DNA of 64,000 bases from contig NZ_CP033069.1 of NCBI RefSeq assembly GCF_003669015.1, positions 2,862,501 through 2,926,500 of the forward strand, given 5' to 3'. This DNA comes from Acidovorax sp. 1608163 (GTDB lineage: Bacteria; Pseudomonadota; Gammaproteobacteria; Burkholderiales; Burkholderiaceae_C). Positions 34,526 through 43,801 of the stretch are shown in pieces (the stretch's first letter is position 1; the number at the start of each line of letters is the position of its first letter). The translations under genes and the position numbers were made by a program. A model generated the notes under the pieces. The model saw nothing but the letters and a program-made list of their open reading frames with translations. It had not been told where the DNA came from and did no database searches.

Positions 34526-36012
34526 ATGTCCGCCACTCCTTCCCTGCCTCTCCCCCTCACGCGCCCCGACCTGATCCGCAGCGCCAACTTCATCGCCGGC
34601 CAGTGGACTGCCACGCCTGCTGCTCGCCTGGATGTCACCAACCCCGCCACCGGCGCCGTCATCACCTCCGTGCCCGACTCCGGTGCGCCTGAAGCCCTGG
34701 CCGCCCTGGATGCCGCCCATGCTGCTTTCGCCACTTGGCGCAAAGTCCCCGCCAAGCAGCGCGCAGCCATCATCAAGCGCTGGAACGATCTGGTGCTGGC
34801 CCACCAGGATGATCTGGGGGCGTTGATTTCGCTGGAGCAAGGTAAGCCTTTGGCCGAAGGCAAGGGCGAGGTGGCTTACGCCGCCAGCTACATCGAGTGG
34901 TTTGGTGAAGAGGCCACGCGCATGAATGGCGAGGTCATTCCCGCCCCGGTGCCCGGTCGCCGCATGTTTGCCTTGAAGGAGCCTGTGGGCGTGGTGGCTG
35001 CCATCACCCCCTGGAACTTCCCCGCTGCCATGATCGCCCGCAAGATCGCCCCGGCCCTGGCAGCAGGGTGCACGGTGGTGTGCAAGCCTGCCGAGGACAC
35101 ACCGCTGACGTCTTTGGCTTTGGTGCTGCTGGCCCATGAGGCAGGCGTGCCTGCGGGGGTGCTCAATATCGTCACTGCCTCACGCCAGAACACCCCTGCG
35201 GTGGTGGATGTGTGGCTGGATGACAGCCGGGTGCGCAAGATCACCTTCACCGGCTCCACCCCTGTGGGCAAGCACCTGGCCCGGCGCAGTGCCGACACGC
35301 TCAAGAAGCTGTCTCTGGAGTTGGGGGGCAATGCACCTTTCATCGTGTTTGACGATGCCGACCTGGATGCCGCGGTGGACGGCCTGATGGCCGCCAAGTT
35401 CAGAAACGGTGGCCAGACCTGTGTGTGCCCCAACCGGGTGTTTGTGCACCGCAGCGTGTTTGACACCTTTGCCGCCAAGCTGGCAGCCAAGGTGGCCGCC
35501 CTCAAGGTTGGCCCGGCCAGCGATCCGGCCTCGCAGATCGGCCCCATGATCAATGACCGGGCGGTGGAGAAGATCGAGCGGCATGTCAACGACGCTGTGG
35601 CCAAGGGGGCCAAGGTGCTCACCGGGGGCCAACGCCTGGCCCACCTGGGCCCCAACTACTACGCCCCCACGGTGCTCAGCGGGGCCGATGCCCGCATGGC
35701 CTGTGCGTGCGAGGAGACCTTTGGGCCGGTGGCGCCGCTCACGGTGTTTGACGATGAGGCCGAAGTGGTGGCCCAGGCCAATGACACACCGTTTGGGCTG
35801 GCGGGGTACTTCTACAGCCAGAACGTCAAGCGCATCTGGCGGGTGGCCGAAGCCCTGGAGACGGGCATTGTCGGCATCAACGAAGGGGCGATTGCGGCGG
35901 AGGCTGCGCCGTTTGGGGGGTGAAGGAGTCCGGCTACGGCCGCGAGGGCTCGACCCATGGGCTCGACGATTACCTGCACACCAAGTATGTTTGTCAGGGG
36001 CTGCTGGACTGA
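34526..36012 (+). pseudogene. NAD(P)-dependent semialdehyde dehydrogenase (GabD-like), one-base frameshift at the C-terminus
   Basis: MSATPSLPLPLTRPDLIRSA starts a class-I aldehyde dehydrogenase. Motifs: ITPWNFPAAMIARKIAPAL, KPAEDTP, FTGSTPVGKHL, catalytic Glu in LELGGNAPF, and Cys in NGGQTCVCPNRV. At AAPFGG the frame hits a stop; adding one G to six at 35915-35920 continues [18 protein letters not shown] to LLD, stop at 36010-36012, 495 residues. As sequenced it would lack the last 30 residues, part of the oligomerisation arm. It could oxidise succinate semialdehyde or 2-oxoglutarate semialdehyde; in this cluster, the latter or a sugar-acid fragment is plausible. Confidence 0.9.
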
Positions 36013-36106
36013 GGCATCGCAGCCCCCAAAACAATCCGTCTGATAACCCACAGGGCAGACGGCAAAAAGGTCACTAGAACCATTCACAACCAAAGGAGAC
36101 AAGACC

Positions 36107-37111
36107 ATGAGCATTCAACAACACGCCAAACACATCACCCGCAGACCCCTGCTGGCCACACTGGCAGGCATGGCACTGGCGGGCGCCATGCCCCTGGCAC
36201 ACGCGCAACCAGCGGCCTTCCCGAGCAAGCCCATCACCATGGTGGTGCCCTACCCTGCCGGGGGTGCCAACGACATGCTGGGCCGCCTGATCGGGCAGAA
36301 GATGGGCGATGCCCTGGGCACGGCAACCGTGGTGGACAACAAGCCCGGCGCGGGGGCCCTGCTGGGCGCCGGCATTGTGGCGCGCGCCCCGGCCGACGGC
36401 TACACCCTGCTGGTGGGCGGCCTGGCCACCCACGCGGCCAGCCCCAACTTGCTCAAGGCCGACTACGACCCGCTCAAGGACTTCGAGCCCATCGGCATGA
36501 TCGGCAGCGCGCCCATCATCGTGATCACCGCCACCGACTCGCCCTACAAGACGCTCAAAGACGTGGTGGATGCCGCCCGCAAAGACCCGCAAGCCATCAT
36601 GTATGGCTCGTCGGGCAATGGCTCGCCCCTGCATTTGGCAGGCGAGCTGTTCCTGTCGATTGCCAAGGTCAACATGACCCACATCCCCTACAAGGGTGGC
36701 AACGCACACATCATCGATTTGATCGGTGGCCGCGTGCCGGTGATTTTTGACACCGCCACCAACTCCATGCCCCTGCTGCGCGGTGGCAAGGTGCGTGCGC
36801 TGGCCGTGGGCAGTGCCAAGCGCCTGCCCGATCTGCCGGACGTGCCCACCCTGGCCGAGCTGGGCTACCCCCAGTTCGAGTTCTCGGCCTGGTACGCCCT
36901 GTTTGCGCCCGCCAAGACCCCGGCCGACGTGAGCGCCAAGCTCTCTGCCGCGCTGGCCAAAACCCTCAAGCTGCCTGAAGTGGCCAGCAAGCTGGGCGAG
37001 CTGGGTGTGTCGGTGGGCAATGGCAACGCCAACGAGCTGCGCTCCTTCTTGCCCGCGGAATACCAGCGCGTGGGCAACCTGATCAAGACCGCCAAGATCA
37101 AGGCCGACTGA
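36107..37111 (+). CDS. Bug-family (TctC-like) periplasmic solute receptor 2
   Basis: 334 residues. The signal peptide starts MSIQQHAKHITRRPLLATLA and is cleaved near AHAQPAAFP. The mature protein has PSKPITMVVPYPAGGANDM, DNKPGAGALLGAGIV and IPYKGGNAHIIDLIGGRVP. AAGGAG precedes the start. It differs clearly from receptor 1 and so may bind another ligand of the same pathway. No TctAB transporter subunits are in the window. Confidence 0.92.
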   Translation: MSIQQHAKHITRRPLLATLAGMALAGAMPLAHAQPAAFPSKPITMVVPYPAGGANDMLGRLIGQKMGDALGTATVVDNKPGAGALLGAGIVARAPADGYTLLVGGLATHAASPNLLKADYDPLKDFEPIGMIGSAPIIVITATDSPYKTLKDVVDAARKDPQAIMYGSSGNGSPLHLAGELFLSIAKVNMTHIPYKGGNAHIIDLIGGRVPVIFDTATNSMPLLRGGKVRALAVGSAKRLPDLPDVPTLAELGYPQFEFSAWYALFAPAKTPADVSAKLSAALAKTLKLPEVASKLGELGVSVGNGNANELRSFLPAEYQRVGNLIKTAKIKAD

Positions 37112-37119
37112 CGACCACG

Positions 37120-37168
37120 CCCTCCCGGCCCTTCAACGCCGGGAGGGACCGCCTGCGGCAACGCAGGC
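37120..37168 (+). other. Two consecutive hairpins between receptor 2 and the sialidase-like gene
   Basis: A 10-bp stem CCCTCCCGGC / GCCGGGAGGG (37120-37147) is followed by GCCTGCG-GCAA-CGCAGGC (37152-37168 centre). No T run follows, so they are more likely RNA processing or stabilising structures than terminators; this layout often lowers downstream expression relative to an abundant receptor. Confidence 0.5.
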
Positions 37169-37203
37169 CACCAAGACACCCCCTTGCCCCTTTGGAGACC
37201 CCC

Positions 37204-38370
37204 ATGCCCGACGGCCTGCTGCAACAGCACCCCGATGACGCCACCCGCCAGGTGGCCGACCTGCCCTCTCCCCGCGTTCAAGCCCACGCTGCCAATTTGA
37301 TGGTGCTGGGCGATGGCGCCCTGGCCTGCGTGTGGTTTGGCGGCTCGATGGAGGGGCGCTCGGACATTTCGGTCTTCATGTCGCGCTTGGCGCCCGGGGC
37401 CCAGCAGTGGTCCGAGCCCGTGCAGCTGTCGCACGACACAGAGCGGTCTGAGCAAAACCCCATCCTCTTCCCGGCGCCCGATGGCACGCTGTGGCTGCTG
37501 CACACCGCCCAGCTCTCGGGCCACCAGAACACTGCCGTGGTGCGCGTGCGCCGCTCTGCCGACCACGGCCAGACCTGGTCGGCCACCGAGACCCTGGCCG
37601 ATGCCCCCGCAGGCACTTTTGTGCGCCAGCCCATCCATGTGCACCACGATGGCAGCTGGCTGCTGCCCGTGTTTTATTGCCGCGCTGAAGCAGGCCAGCC
37701 CTGGGATGGCAGCCATGACGACAGCGGCGTGCTGCGCTCCACCGACCAAGGCCGCACCTGGCAGCGCATCAGCGTGCCCGGCAGCCTGGGCTGCGTGCAC
37801 ATGAACATCGTGCCTGCGGCCAATGGCCAAAGCCTGCTGGCGTTCTTTCGCAGCCGCTGGGCCGACCACATCTACCGCACCCAAAGCGACGACGGCGGCC
37901 TGACCTGGCAAACACCCCAGCCCACCGTGCTGCCCAACAACAACTCGTCGGTGCAGGCCCTGCGCCTGGCCGACGGGCGCCTGGCCATGATCTTCAACGC
38001 CAGCAGCGCCGCCAATGCCTCCGAGCGGCGCGAGTCGCTGTACGACGAGCTGGAAGACACCGGCGAAGGCGCCCAGGGTGCCACCGTGGCCGCCCCCGCT
38101 GCCCGCAAAGCCTTCTGGGGCGCACCGCGCGCACCCATGACGCTGGCGCTGTCGGCCGACGACGGCCTGACCTGGCCCTGGCAGCGCAACCTGGAAGTGG
38201 GCGACGGCTGGTGCATGAGCAACGACTCCGAGCAAGGCCGCAACCGCGAGTACTCCTACCCCTCGCTGCGCCAGGATGCCGATGGCACGCTGCACCTGGC
38301 CTACACCGTGTTCCGCCAGCACATCCGCCACGTGCGCCTGCAGCCCGACTGGGCTACACAACAACCCTGA
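37204..38370 (+). CDS. Sialidase-like BNR-repeat protein
   Basis: 388 residues from ATG 37204 with GGAG 6 nt upstream; a TTG at 37192 is less likely. At least four Asp-box motifs are visible: SADHGQTWS, STDQGRTWQ, SDDGGLTWQ and SADDGLTWPW, giving a six-bladed propeller of the BNR_2 type. No signal peptide is seen, so it is cytoplasmic. The sequence PSPRVQAHAANLMVLGDGAL near the start fits bacterial proteins annotated as sialidase family, but I cannot identify the full GH33 arginine triad and nucleophile. In a sugar-acid cluster it could open or hydrolyse a glycoside of a sugar acid. Function uncertain. Confidence 0.8.
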   Translation: MPDGLLQQHPDDATRQVADLPSPRVQAHAANLMVLGDGALACVWFGGSMEGRSDISVFMSRLAPGAQQWSEPVQLSHDTERSEQNPILFPAPDGTLWLLHTAQLSGHQNTAVVRVRRSADHGQTWSATETLADAPAGTFVRQPIHVHHDGSWLLPVFYCRAEAGQPWDGSHDDSGVLRSTDQGRTWQRISVPGSLGCVHMNIVPAANGQSLLAFFRSRWADHIYRTQSDDGGLTWQTPQPTVLPNNNSSVQALRLADGRLAMIFNASSAANASERRESLYDELEDTGEGAQGATVAAPAARKAFWGAPRAPMTLALSADDGLTWPWQRNLEVGDGWCMSNDSEQGRNREYSYPSLRQDADGTLHLAYTVFRQHIRHVRLQPDWATQQP

Positions 38371-38398
38371 AACTGTTGCTTGGGCTTGAACTCACTTG

Positions 38399-38462
38399 AA
38401 CCGTTCACGCCGAGCTTGTCGAAGCACTGCGCAAGGCCTCGACAAGCTCAGCCTGAACGGAT
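38399..38462. repeat. Imperfect palindromic intergenic repeat
   Basis: CCGTTCACGCCGAGCTTG at the left and CAAGCTCAGCCTGAACGG at the right, 21 of 24 positions complementary, with the inner GTCGAAG / CCTCGAC pair. This type of repeat is scattered in many proteobacterial genomes. It may act as a 3' end for the sialidase-like gene. Confidence 0.8.
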
Positions 38463-38513
38463 ATTTCAAGCGCAAAGAGGCCGAATCGACAGCATGAACC
38501 CAACACCCACCAC

Positions 38514-39473
38514 ATGAGCCCAAACCCCTTTCACGTCCTCGTTACCGCCGCGCACTGGGCGCCTGAAGCCCAGGCGCTGGTGCATGCCGCAGGCGGCCAG
38601 ATCCACTTCATGGCCGAACCCATCACCGAAGACCACCTGATCGCACGGCTGGCCGAGACCGGCGCCCAGGTGCTGCTGGTGCGCGGCATCAAGCCCGTGA
38701 GCGAGCGGGTGCTGCAGGCAGCCCCTGCCCTGCGCCTGGTGGCCAAAAACGGCGCCGGGGTGGACGGCATTGACCTGGACGCCGCCCGCGCACGCGGCGT
38801 GGCCGTGGCCGTGGCCCCCGGTGCCAACGCCCGCGCGGTAGCCGAGCATGCGGTGGCGCTGATGCTGGCCCTGACGCGCCAGCTGCCACTGCTGGACCGC
38901 ATGGTGCGCGCGGGCCAGTGGGCCCCCAGCACCTGGCAGGGGCGCGATTTTCGCGATGCCACGGTGGGCATCATTGGCTACGGCGCCATTGGCAAAGGCA
39001 CGGCGCAACTGGCCGCCGCGCTGGGAGCCCGCGTGCTGGTGCTGCGCCCCCACGGCCAGGCCGACGGCTTTGCGACCGAGCCCGACCTGCACCAGTTTCT
39101 GCCCCAGGTGAACATCCTGAGCCTGCACTGCCCGCTGACCGACAGCACACGCAACCTCATCGGGGCTGCAGAGCTTGCATTGCTGCCCAAGGGCAGCATC
39201 CTCATCAACACTGCGCGCGGCCCGGTAGTGAACGAAGCCGCGTTGATCAATGCCCTGCAAACCGGCCACCTCGACGGCGCAGGCCTGGACACGTTCGACA
39301 CCGAGCCCCTGCCCGCTGGCCACCCGCTGGCCCAATTGCCCAACGCCTTGCTAACGCCGCATGTGGCCGGCGTGACCCAAGGGGCATCGCTGAGGGTGTC
39401 CACCATCACCGCCCAAAACATCGTGGACCACCTCACCGGCCCAGGCGCGCCCGCGCAGCACCGGGTGGCGTGA
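38514..39473 (+). CDS. D-isomer-specific 2-hydroxyacid dehydrogenase
   Basis: 319 residues. The NAD-binding site GYGAIGKGTAQ lies near residue 158. Catalytic residues: Arg in NTARGPVVNE, Glu in FDTEPLPAGHPL and His in LTPHVAGVT, the usual Arg-Glu-His set. It resembles the SerA/hydroxypyruvate reductase group and has no C-terminal ACT domain. In this cluster it could reduce tartronate semialdehyde or hydroxypyruvate or oxidise the entering hydroxy acid; the direction is inferred only from context. Confidence 0.9.
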   Translation: MSPNPFHVLVTAAHWAPEAQALVHAAGGQIHFMAEPITEDHLIARLAETGAQVLLVRGIKPVSERVLQAAPALRLVAKNGAGVDGIDLDAARARGVAVAVAPGANARAVAEHAVALMLALTRQLPLLDRMVRAGQWAPSTWQGRDFRDATVGIIGYGAIGKGTAQLAAALGARVLVLRPHGQADGFATEPDLHQFLPQVNILSLHCPLTDSTRNLIGAAELALLPKGSILINTARGPVVNEAALINALQTGHLDGAGLDTFDTEPLPAGHPLAQLPNALLTPHVAGVTQGASLRVSTITAQNIVDHLTGPGAPAQHRVA

Positions 39474-39556
39474 CAATCCCAAGAGCAAAGACCCAACCCC
39501 TTCCGAGCCACCCGCACTGACAGCACAGGCTCCAAGCCCCTTTCATCCCACACACC

Positions 39557-40363
39557 ATGCCAGCCCACAACCCCTTCAAAACCGCCCTGGCCGAGCGCCG
39601 CCCGCAAATTGGCCTGTGGCTGTCGATGGCCGACCCGTACCTGGCCGAAGCCGCTGCCACCACGGGCTACGACTGGCTGCTGATTGACGGCGAGCACGCC
39701 CCCAACGACCTGCGCAGCACCATGGGCGCGCTGCAGGCGGTGGCCTCGCACCCCTCGCACCCCATCGTGCGGCTGGTGGAAGGCAACACCGCGCTCATCA
39801 AGCAAATGCTGGACATCGGCGTCAAAACCCTGCTGGTGCCCATGGTGGACACGGCAGAGCAAGCGCGCGGCATTGTGGCCGCCACGCAGTACCCGCCGCT
39901 GGGCATTCGCGGCGTGGGCAGTGCGGTGGGGCGCTCGTCAATGTGGAGCAGCCGCAGCGACTACCTCTCGATTGCCGACGACGAAGTCTGCCTGCTGGTG
40001 CAGGCCGAAACCGTGACCGCACTGACCCATCTGGAAGCCATTTGCGCGGTGGATGGGGTGCACGGCGTATTCATCGGCCCGGCCGACCTGGCTGCATCGA
40101 TGGGCCACCGAGGTAACCCAGGCCACCCCGAGGTGCAGGCCGCCATCGAGGGCGCCATGAAGACCATCATCGCCAGCGGTAAGGCCGCCGGCACCCTGAC
40201 CTCTGACCCCGTGCTGGCCCAGCGCTACCTGGACCTGGGCTGCACCTTTGTGGCCGTGGGGGTGGATGTGCTGATGTTTGCCAATGCAGCGCGCAAGCTG
40301 CGCGGACAGTTTGCTGGGGCCCAGGCTGCGGCAGCACCGGCCAAGCCCAGCGCAGGGTATTGA
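39557..40363 (+). CDS. HpaI/GarL-type 2-keto-3-deoxy acid aldolase
   Basis: 268 residues. GLWLSMADPYLAEAAATTGY, DWLLIDGEHAPND, VRLVEG, GVKTLLVPMVDTAEQA, LVQAETVTAL and GVFIGPADLAASMG are the metal-dependent class II HpaI/HpcH signatures; Glu in the QAE motif and Asp in GPADL bind the metal. It splits 2-keto-3-deoxy acids into pyruvate and an aldehyde, which fits the product of the dehydratase upstream. Last gene of the cluster before a strong terminator. Confidence 0.93.
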   Translation: MPAHNPFKTALAERRPQIGLWLSMADPYLAEAAATTGYDWLLIDGEHAPNDLRSTMGALQAVASHPSHPIVRLVEGNTALIKQMLDIGVKTLLVPMVDTAEQARGIVAATQYPPLGIRGVGSAVGRSSMWSSRSDYLSIADDEVCLLVQAETVTALTHLEAICAVDGVHGVFIGPADLAASMGHRGNPGHPEVQAAIEGAMKTIIASGKAAGTLTSDPVLAQRYLDLGCTFVAVGVDVLMFANAARKLRGQFAGAQAAAAPAKPSAGY

Positions 40364-40390
40364 AGGATTGGCAAGCCCTCAGGCGAGTCA

Positions 40391-40451
40391 TTAGAAGAAA
40401 ATGGCCTCTAGCGCTTATTCAGCAAGCGCAAGCAGCTATCAAAATATGAGC
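40391..40451 (-). repeat. Palindromic repeat, copy 7 (intergenic, reverse)
   Basis: GGCCTCTAGCGCTTATTC, then AGCAAGCGCAAGCAGCTATC. Between the aldolase stop and the shared terminator. Confidence 0.9.
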
Positions 40452-40501
40452 AATTAGCTGCACACAAGGCACATCGGGCCTCCACAAACGGCTCACACAA
40501 G

Positions 40502-40533
40502 AAAAAAGGCTCCTGGAACCCAGGAGCCTTTTT
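40502..40533. terminator. Bidirectional Rho-independent terminator
   Basis: Stem GGCTCCTGG / CCAGGAGCC with a 3-nt loop, flanked by A6 on the left and T5 on the right, so it works in both directions between the convergent aldolase and pmbA genes. Confidence 0.93.
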
Positions 40534-40555
40534 GCGTGGAGCGTGAGCGCCCGTA

Positions 40556-41989
40556 TCAGCTGCCAGCCACCTTCATGCGGTTGACCAGGATGGAGCCCAC
40601 CGTCTTGGCTCCGTAGTTGTAGGCATCGGCGCCCACGGCTTCAATGCCCTTGAGCATGTCCTTGAGGTTGCCCGCAATGGTGATCTCGTGCACGGGGAAG
40701 GCGATCTTGCCGTTTTCCACCCAAAAGCCGCTCGCGCCGCGTGAATAGTCGCCCGTCACGTAGTTGACGCCCTGGCCCATCAGCTCGACCACAAACAGGC
40801 CCGTGCCCAGCTTTTGCAGCATGGCGTCGAGGTTGTCGCTGGCTTGCGTGAGGCGCGAGGTCATCAGCAGGTTGTGCGAGCCACCGGCGTTGCCCGTGGT
40901 CTTCATGCCCAGCTTGCGGGCCGAGTAGCTGGAGAGGAAATAGCCCTCCACCCGCCCGCCCTTGACCACCTTGCGCGGCGCCACGCGCACGCCCTCTTCG
41001 TCAAACGGCGAGCTGCCCTTGCCGCCCATCACAAACGGGTCTTCCAGGATGTCGATGTGCTTGGGGAAGACCATCTTGCCCAGCGAGTCGAGCAAGAAAC
41101 TGCTCTTGCGGTACAGCGAGCCACCACTCACGGCCTGCACAAAACCGCCCAGCAGGCCTGCGGCCAGGGTCGATTCAAACAGCACGGGGCATTGGGTGGT
41201 GGGGATCTTGCGGCTACCTAGGCGGCTTAAGGCGCGCTGCGCGGCGTAGCGGCCCACGGCCTCGGGCGAGGCCAGGTCGGCCGCGTTGCGCATGGAGCTG
41301 TACCAGGCATCGCGCTGCATCTCGGCATTCTTGCCGGGCAGCGAGGCTATTGGAGCGACCGAGAAACTGTGGCGCGAGCTGGCATAGCCACCGCGAAAGC
41401 CGCGTGTGTGGGCGCTGAAGAAATGGCTTTGCTGGGCCGACACGCCCGCGCCTTCGCTGTTGGTGATGCGGCGGTGCGTCTTGAGCGCGGCAGCCTCGCA
41501 AGCCTTGGCCATCTCGGCGGCGGCTTCGCTGGTGATGGCCCAGGGGTGGAACAAATCCAGGTCGCGGTGGGTATCGGGCGGGGCGATGTCTGCCGCATCG
41601 GGCAAACCGGCCACGGGGTCCTCGGCCGTGAAGCGGGCGATGTCATAAGCGGCCTGTACGGTCTGCTCGATCGCCTTGGTCGAAAAATCGGAGGTGCTGG
41701 CGTTGCCACGGCGGTGGCCGAGGTAGACCGTCACGCCCAGTGACTTGTCGCGGTTGCGCTCCACGTTCTCCAGCTCGCCCTTGCGCACGCTGACCGAGAG
41801 GCCGCAGCCTTCAGATGCCTCGGCCCCCGCATCGGTGGCGCCCAGCTTCTTGGCGTGGGCCAGGGCCCGGTCTACCAGCTCTTCAAAAAACGGGCGGCTG
41901 TAGCTGAAACCGCTGGCGGGTGCGTGGGAGGAGGCGGAAGCCTTGGCAACGGCCGGGGCGCTTTTCGCGCGGGTAGAAGGTTTATTCAT
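40556..41989 (-). CDS. pmbA: PmbA/TldE-type metalloprotease regulatory subunit
   Basis: 477 residues from ATG 41989 (MNKPSTRAKSAPAVAK); the frame is open further upstream but would overlap the divergent yjgA leader. Motifs: LGATDAGAEASEGCGLSVSV, VRKGELENVERNRDKSLGVT, CPVLFESTLAAGLLGGFVQA and QGVNYVTGDYSRGASGFWVE. With TldD (not in the window) the protein forms the TldD/E protease that degrades unfolded peptides and matures microcin. The N-terminal tail of about 25 Ala/Ser/Lys residues is poorly conserved. Confidence 0.93.
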   Translation of the reverse strand: MNKPSTRAKSAPAVAKASASSHAPASGFSYSRPFFEELVDRALAHAKKLGATDAGAEASEGCGLSVSVRKGELENVERNRDKSLGVTVYLGHRRGNASTSDFSTKAIEQTVQAAYDIARFTAEDPVAGLPDAADIAPPDTHRDLDLFHPWAITSEAAAEMAKACEAAALKTHRRITNSEGAGVSAQQSHFFSAHTRGFRGGYASSRHSFSVAPIASLPGKNAEMQRDAWYSSMRNAADLASPEAVGRYAAQRALSRLGSRKIPTTQCPVLFESTLAAGLLGGFVQAVSGGSLYRKSSFLLDSLGKMVFPKHIDILEDPFVMGGKGSSPFDEEGVRVAPRKVVKGGRVEGYFLSSYSARKLGMKTTGNAGGSHNLLMTSRLTQASDNLDAMLQKLGTGLFVVELMGQGVNYVTGDYSRGASGFWVENGKIAFPVHEITIAGNLKDMLKGIEAVGADAYNYGAKTVGSILVNRMKVAGS

Positions 41990-42053
41990 AGCGGCGGCTA
42001 TGATACTTGCCACTGTGGCGCACTCGCTGCCACCTCTCTCTTTGCCCCCACCC

Positions 42054-42719
42054 ATGTCACGCAAACCCAAAAAAGGCTACTTTGTGCGAGGCCAATTCGT
42101 TGCCGAAGGCAGCGAAATGGACATCCAGCTCAAGGCCGAACTCAAAGGCACGCCCGATGCCAGCCGCACCGATCTCAAACGCGAAAGCGACGAACTGCAA
42201 GACCTGGGCAAAGAACTGCTGAGCCTGCGCTCGGACCTGTTTGATGCCGTGGGCCTGCCCGACAAGCTGGTGGATGCCCTGGCCGAGGCCAAGCGCATCA
42301 CCAACTTTGAAGGCAAGCGCCGCCAGATGCAGTACGTGGGCAAGCTCATGCGCAAGCTGGAGCCCGAGGTGGTGCAGGCAGCGCGCACCGCGCTGGAAGA
42401 ACAGCACAAGGGCTCGGCCTCTGAAAAACTGCAGCTGCACTTGGCCGAGCAGTGGCGCGACCGCCTGATTGTTGACGACGCCACCCTGCCCCTGTGGATG
42501 GACGAACACCCCACCACCGACACGCAGCAGCTGCGCGCCCTGATCCGCCAGGCCCGCAAGGATGCACCGCCCGCCGACAAGGCCGCGGTGTCACAAGGCC
42601 TGGCGCCGCGCAAGGGCCGCGCCTACCGCGAGCTGTTCCAGCTGGTGCGCGAGCACCTGGGCGGCACCGGGCTGGAGCGCGAAGATGCGGCCGACACCGG
42701 GGCTGACGGCGATGAGTGA
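42054..42719 (+). CDS. yjgA: Ribosome-associated protein YjgA/DarP (DUF615)
   Basis: 221 residues, MSRKPKKGYFVRGQFVAEGS. DUF615 features: SRTDLKRESDELQDLGKELL, FEGKRRQMQYVGKLMRKLE and KGRAYRELFQLVREHL. The E. coli homologue (DarP) associates with the 50S subunit during late assembly. It is divergent from pmbA (64 nt apart), the conserved order in gamma- and betaproteobacteria. Its end overlaps the mogA start. Confidence 0.92.
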   Translation: MSRKPKKGYFVRGQFVAEGSEMDIQLKAELKGTPDASRTDLKRESDELQDLGKELLSLRSDLFDAVGLPDKLVDALAEAKRITNFEGKRRQMQYVGKLMRKLEPEVVQAARTALEEQHKGSASEKLQLHLAEQWRDRLIVDDATLPLWMDEHPTTDTQQLRALIRQARKDAPPADKAAVSQGLAPRKGRAYRELFQLVREHLGGTGLEREDAADTGADGDE

Positions 42720-43320
42720 AGCAGCGAACCCTGGCCATGACGCCGTGAAAATCGGCATCGTCTCCATCAGCGACCGTGCCAGCACGGGGGTTTATGAAGA
42801 CAAGGGCCTGCCCGCCTTGCAAGACTGGCTGGGGCGCGCGCTGCGCAACCCCATCCACTTCGAGGCCCGCCTTATCCCCGACGAGCAGGACACCATCAGC
42901 ACCACGCTGATCGAGCTGGTGGATGCAGGCTGCAGCCTGGTGCTGACCACCGGCGGCACGGGCCCTGCGCTGCGCGATGTGACCCCTGAGGCCACCCTGG
43001 CCGTGGCCCACAAGGAGATGCCGGGCTTTGGCGAACAGATGCGCCAGATCAGCCTGAAATTTGTGCCCACGGCCATCCTCTCGCGCCAGGTGGCGGTGGT
43101 GCGGGGCCAAAGCCTCATCATCAACCTGCCCGGCCAGCCCAAGGCGATTGCCGAGACACTGGAAGGCCTCAAGGACACCGAAGGTACACAGATCGTGCCG
43201 GGCATCTTTGCCGCCGTGCCGTACTGCGTTGACCTGATTGGCGGCCCCTACATGGAAACGCGGGACGAAGTCTGCAAAGCCTTTCGCCCTAAAAACGCCC
43301 AACGCCCCCAGACTGCCTGA
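42712..43320 (+). CDS. mogA: Molybdopterin adenylyltransferase
   Basis: 202 residues from ATG 42712, which overlaps the yjgA stop. KIGIVSISDRASTGVYEDKG and LTTGGTGPALRDVTPEAT are the MogA signatures; INLPGQPKAIAETLEGL follows. It adenylylates molybdopterin so that MoeA can insert molybdenum; the cofactor is needed by NasA at the left end of the window. Translation is probably coupled to yjgA. Confidence 0.95.
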   Translation: MSEAANPGHDAVKIGIVSISDRASTGVYEDKGLPALQDWLGRALRNPIHFEARLIPDEQDTISTTLIELVDAGCSLVLTTGGTGPALRDVTPEATLAVAHKEMPGFGEQMRQISLKFVPTAILSRQVAVVRGQSLIINLPGQPKAIAETLEGLKDTEGTQIVPGIFAAVPYCVDLIGGPYMETRDEVCKAFRPKNAQRPQTA

Positions 43321-43379
43321 AGGGCCGCAGCCCGGCGCACTGCAAGCCCGGGCATGCGCCTTGAGTACCTGTTGACCGA

Positions 43380-43736
43380 ATGACCGCCGCCCTCCCCCTT
43401 CCCTCGAACGACGAACGCCGCAATCACGAACGGCGCATCCTGCGGGTGCAGGCCGAGTTGCTCATCGCAGGCCGCGCACCCATGGCCGTGCGAACCATGG
43501 ACATCAGCGAAGGTGGGATCAGCGTGCTCTGCCCCGTCAACCTACCTGCGCGCACCGAGTGCACGGTGCGGGTGTCGCTGCCCATCCCCCCCACAGGCCG
43601 CAAACCCGTAGAGTTGCGCGCCGTGGTGCGCTACAGCATATTGAGCAGCAGCGGTGGAGGGTTTCAGCTGGGGCTGAGCGTGCCCATGACCGATGAATCC
43701 ACTCGCGCGGCCATCACGCTGTACATCAAGAACTGA
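43380..43736 (+). CDS. PilZ-domain c-di-GMP-binding protein
   Basis: 118 residues, a single PilZ domain. RRNHERRILRVQAELL supplies the RxxxR motif and MDISEGGISVLCP the (D/N)xSxxG motif needed for c-di-GMP. It lies 59 nt downstream of mogA and converges with cysE. Its target is unknown; motility or pilus control is usual for this family. The window encodes four other c-di-GMP proteins. Confidence 0.9.
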   Translation: MTAALPLPSNDERRNHERRILRVQAELLIAGRAPMAVRTMDISEGGISVLCPVNLPARTECTVRVSLPIPPTGRKPVELRAVVRYSILSSSGGGFQLGLSVPMTDESTRAAITLYIKN

Positions 43737-43801
43737 CGCAGCCCAGGTCTGGCACTGCTGGGCCATCCGCTGCGCGGGCACGGGGTAGCACCCCGGCAGC
43801 G

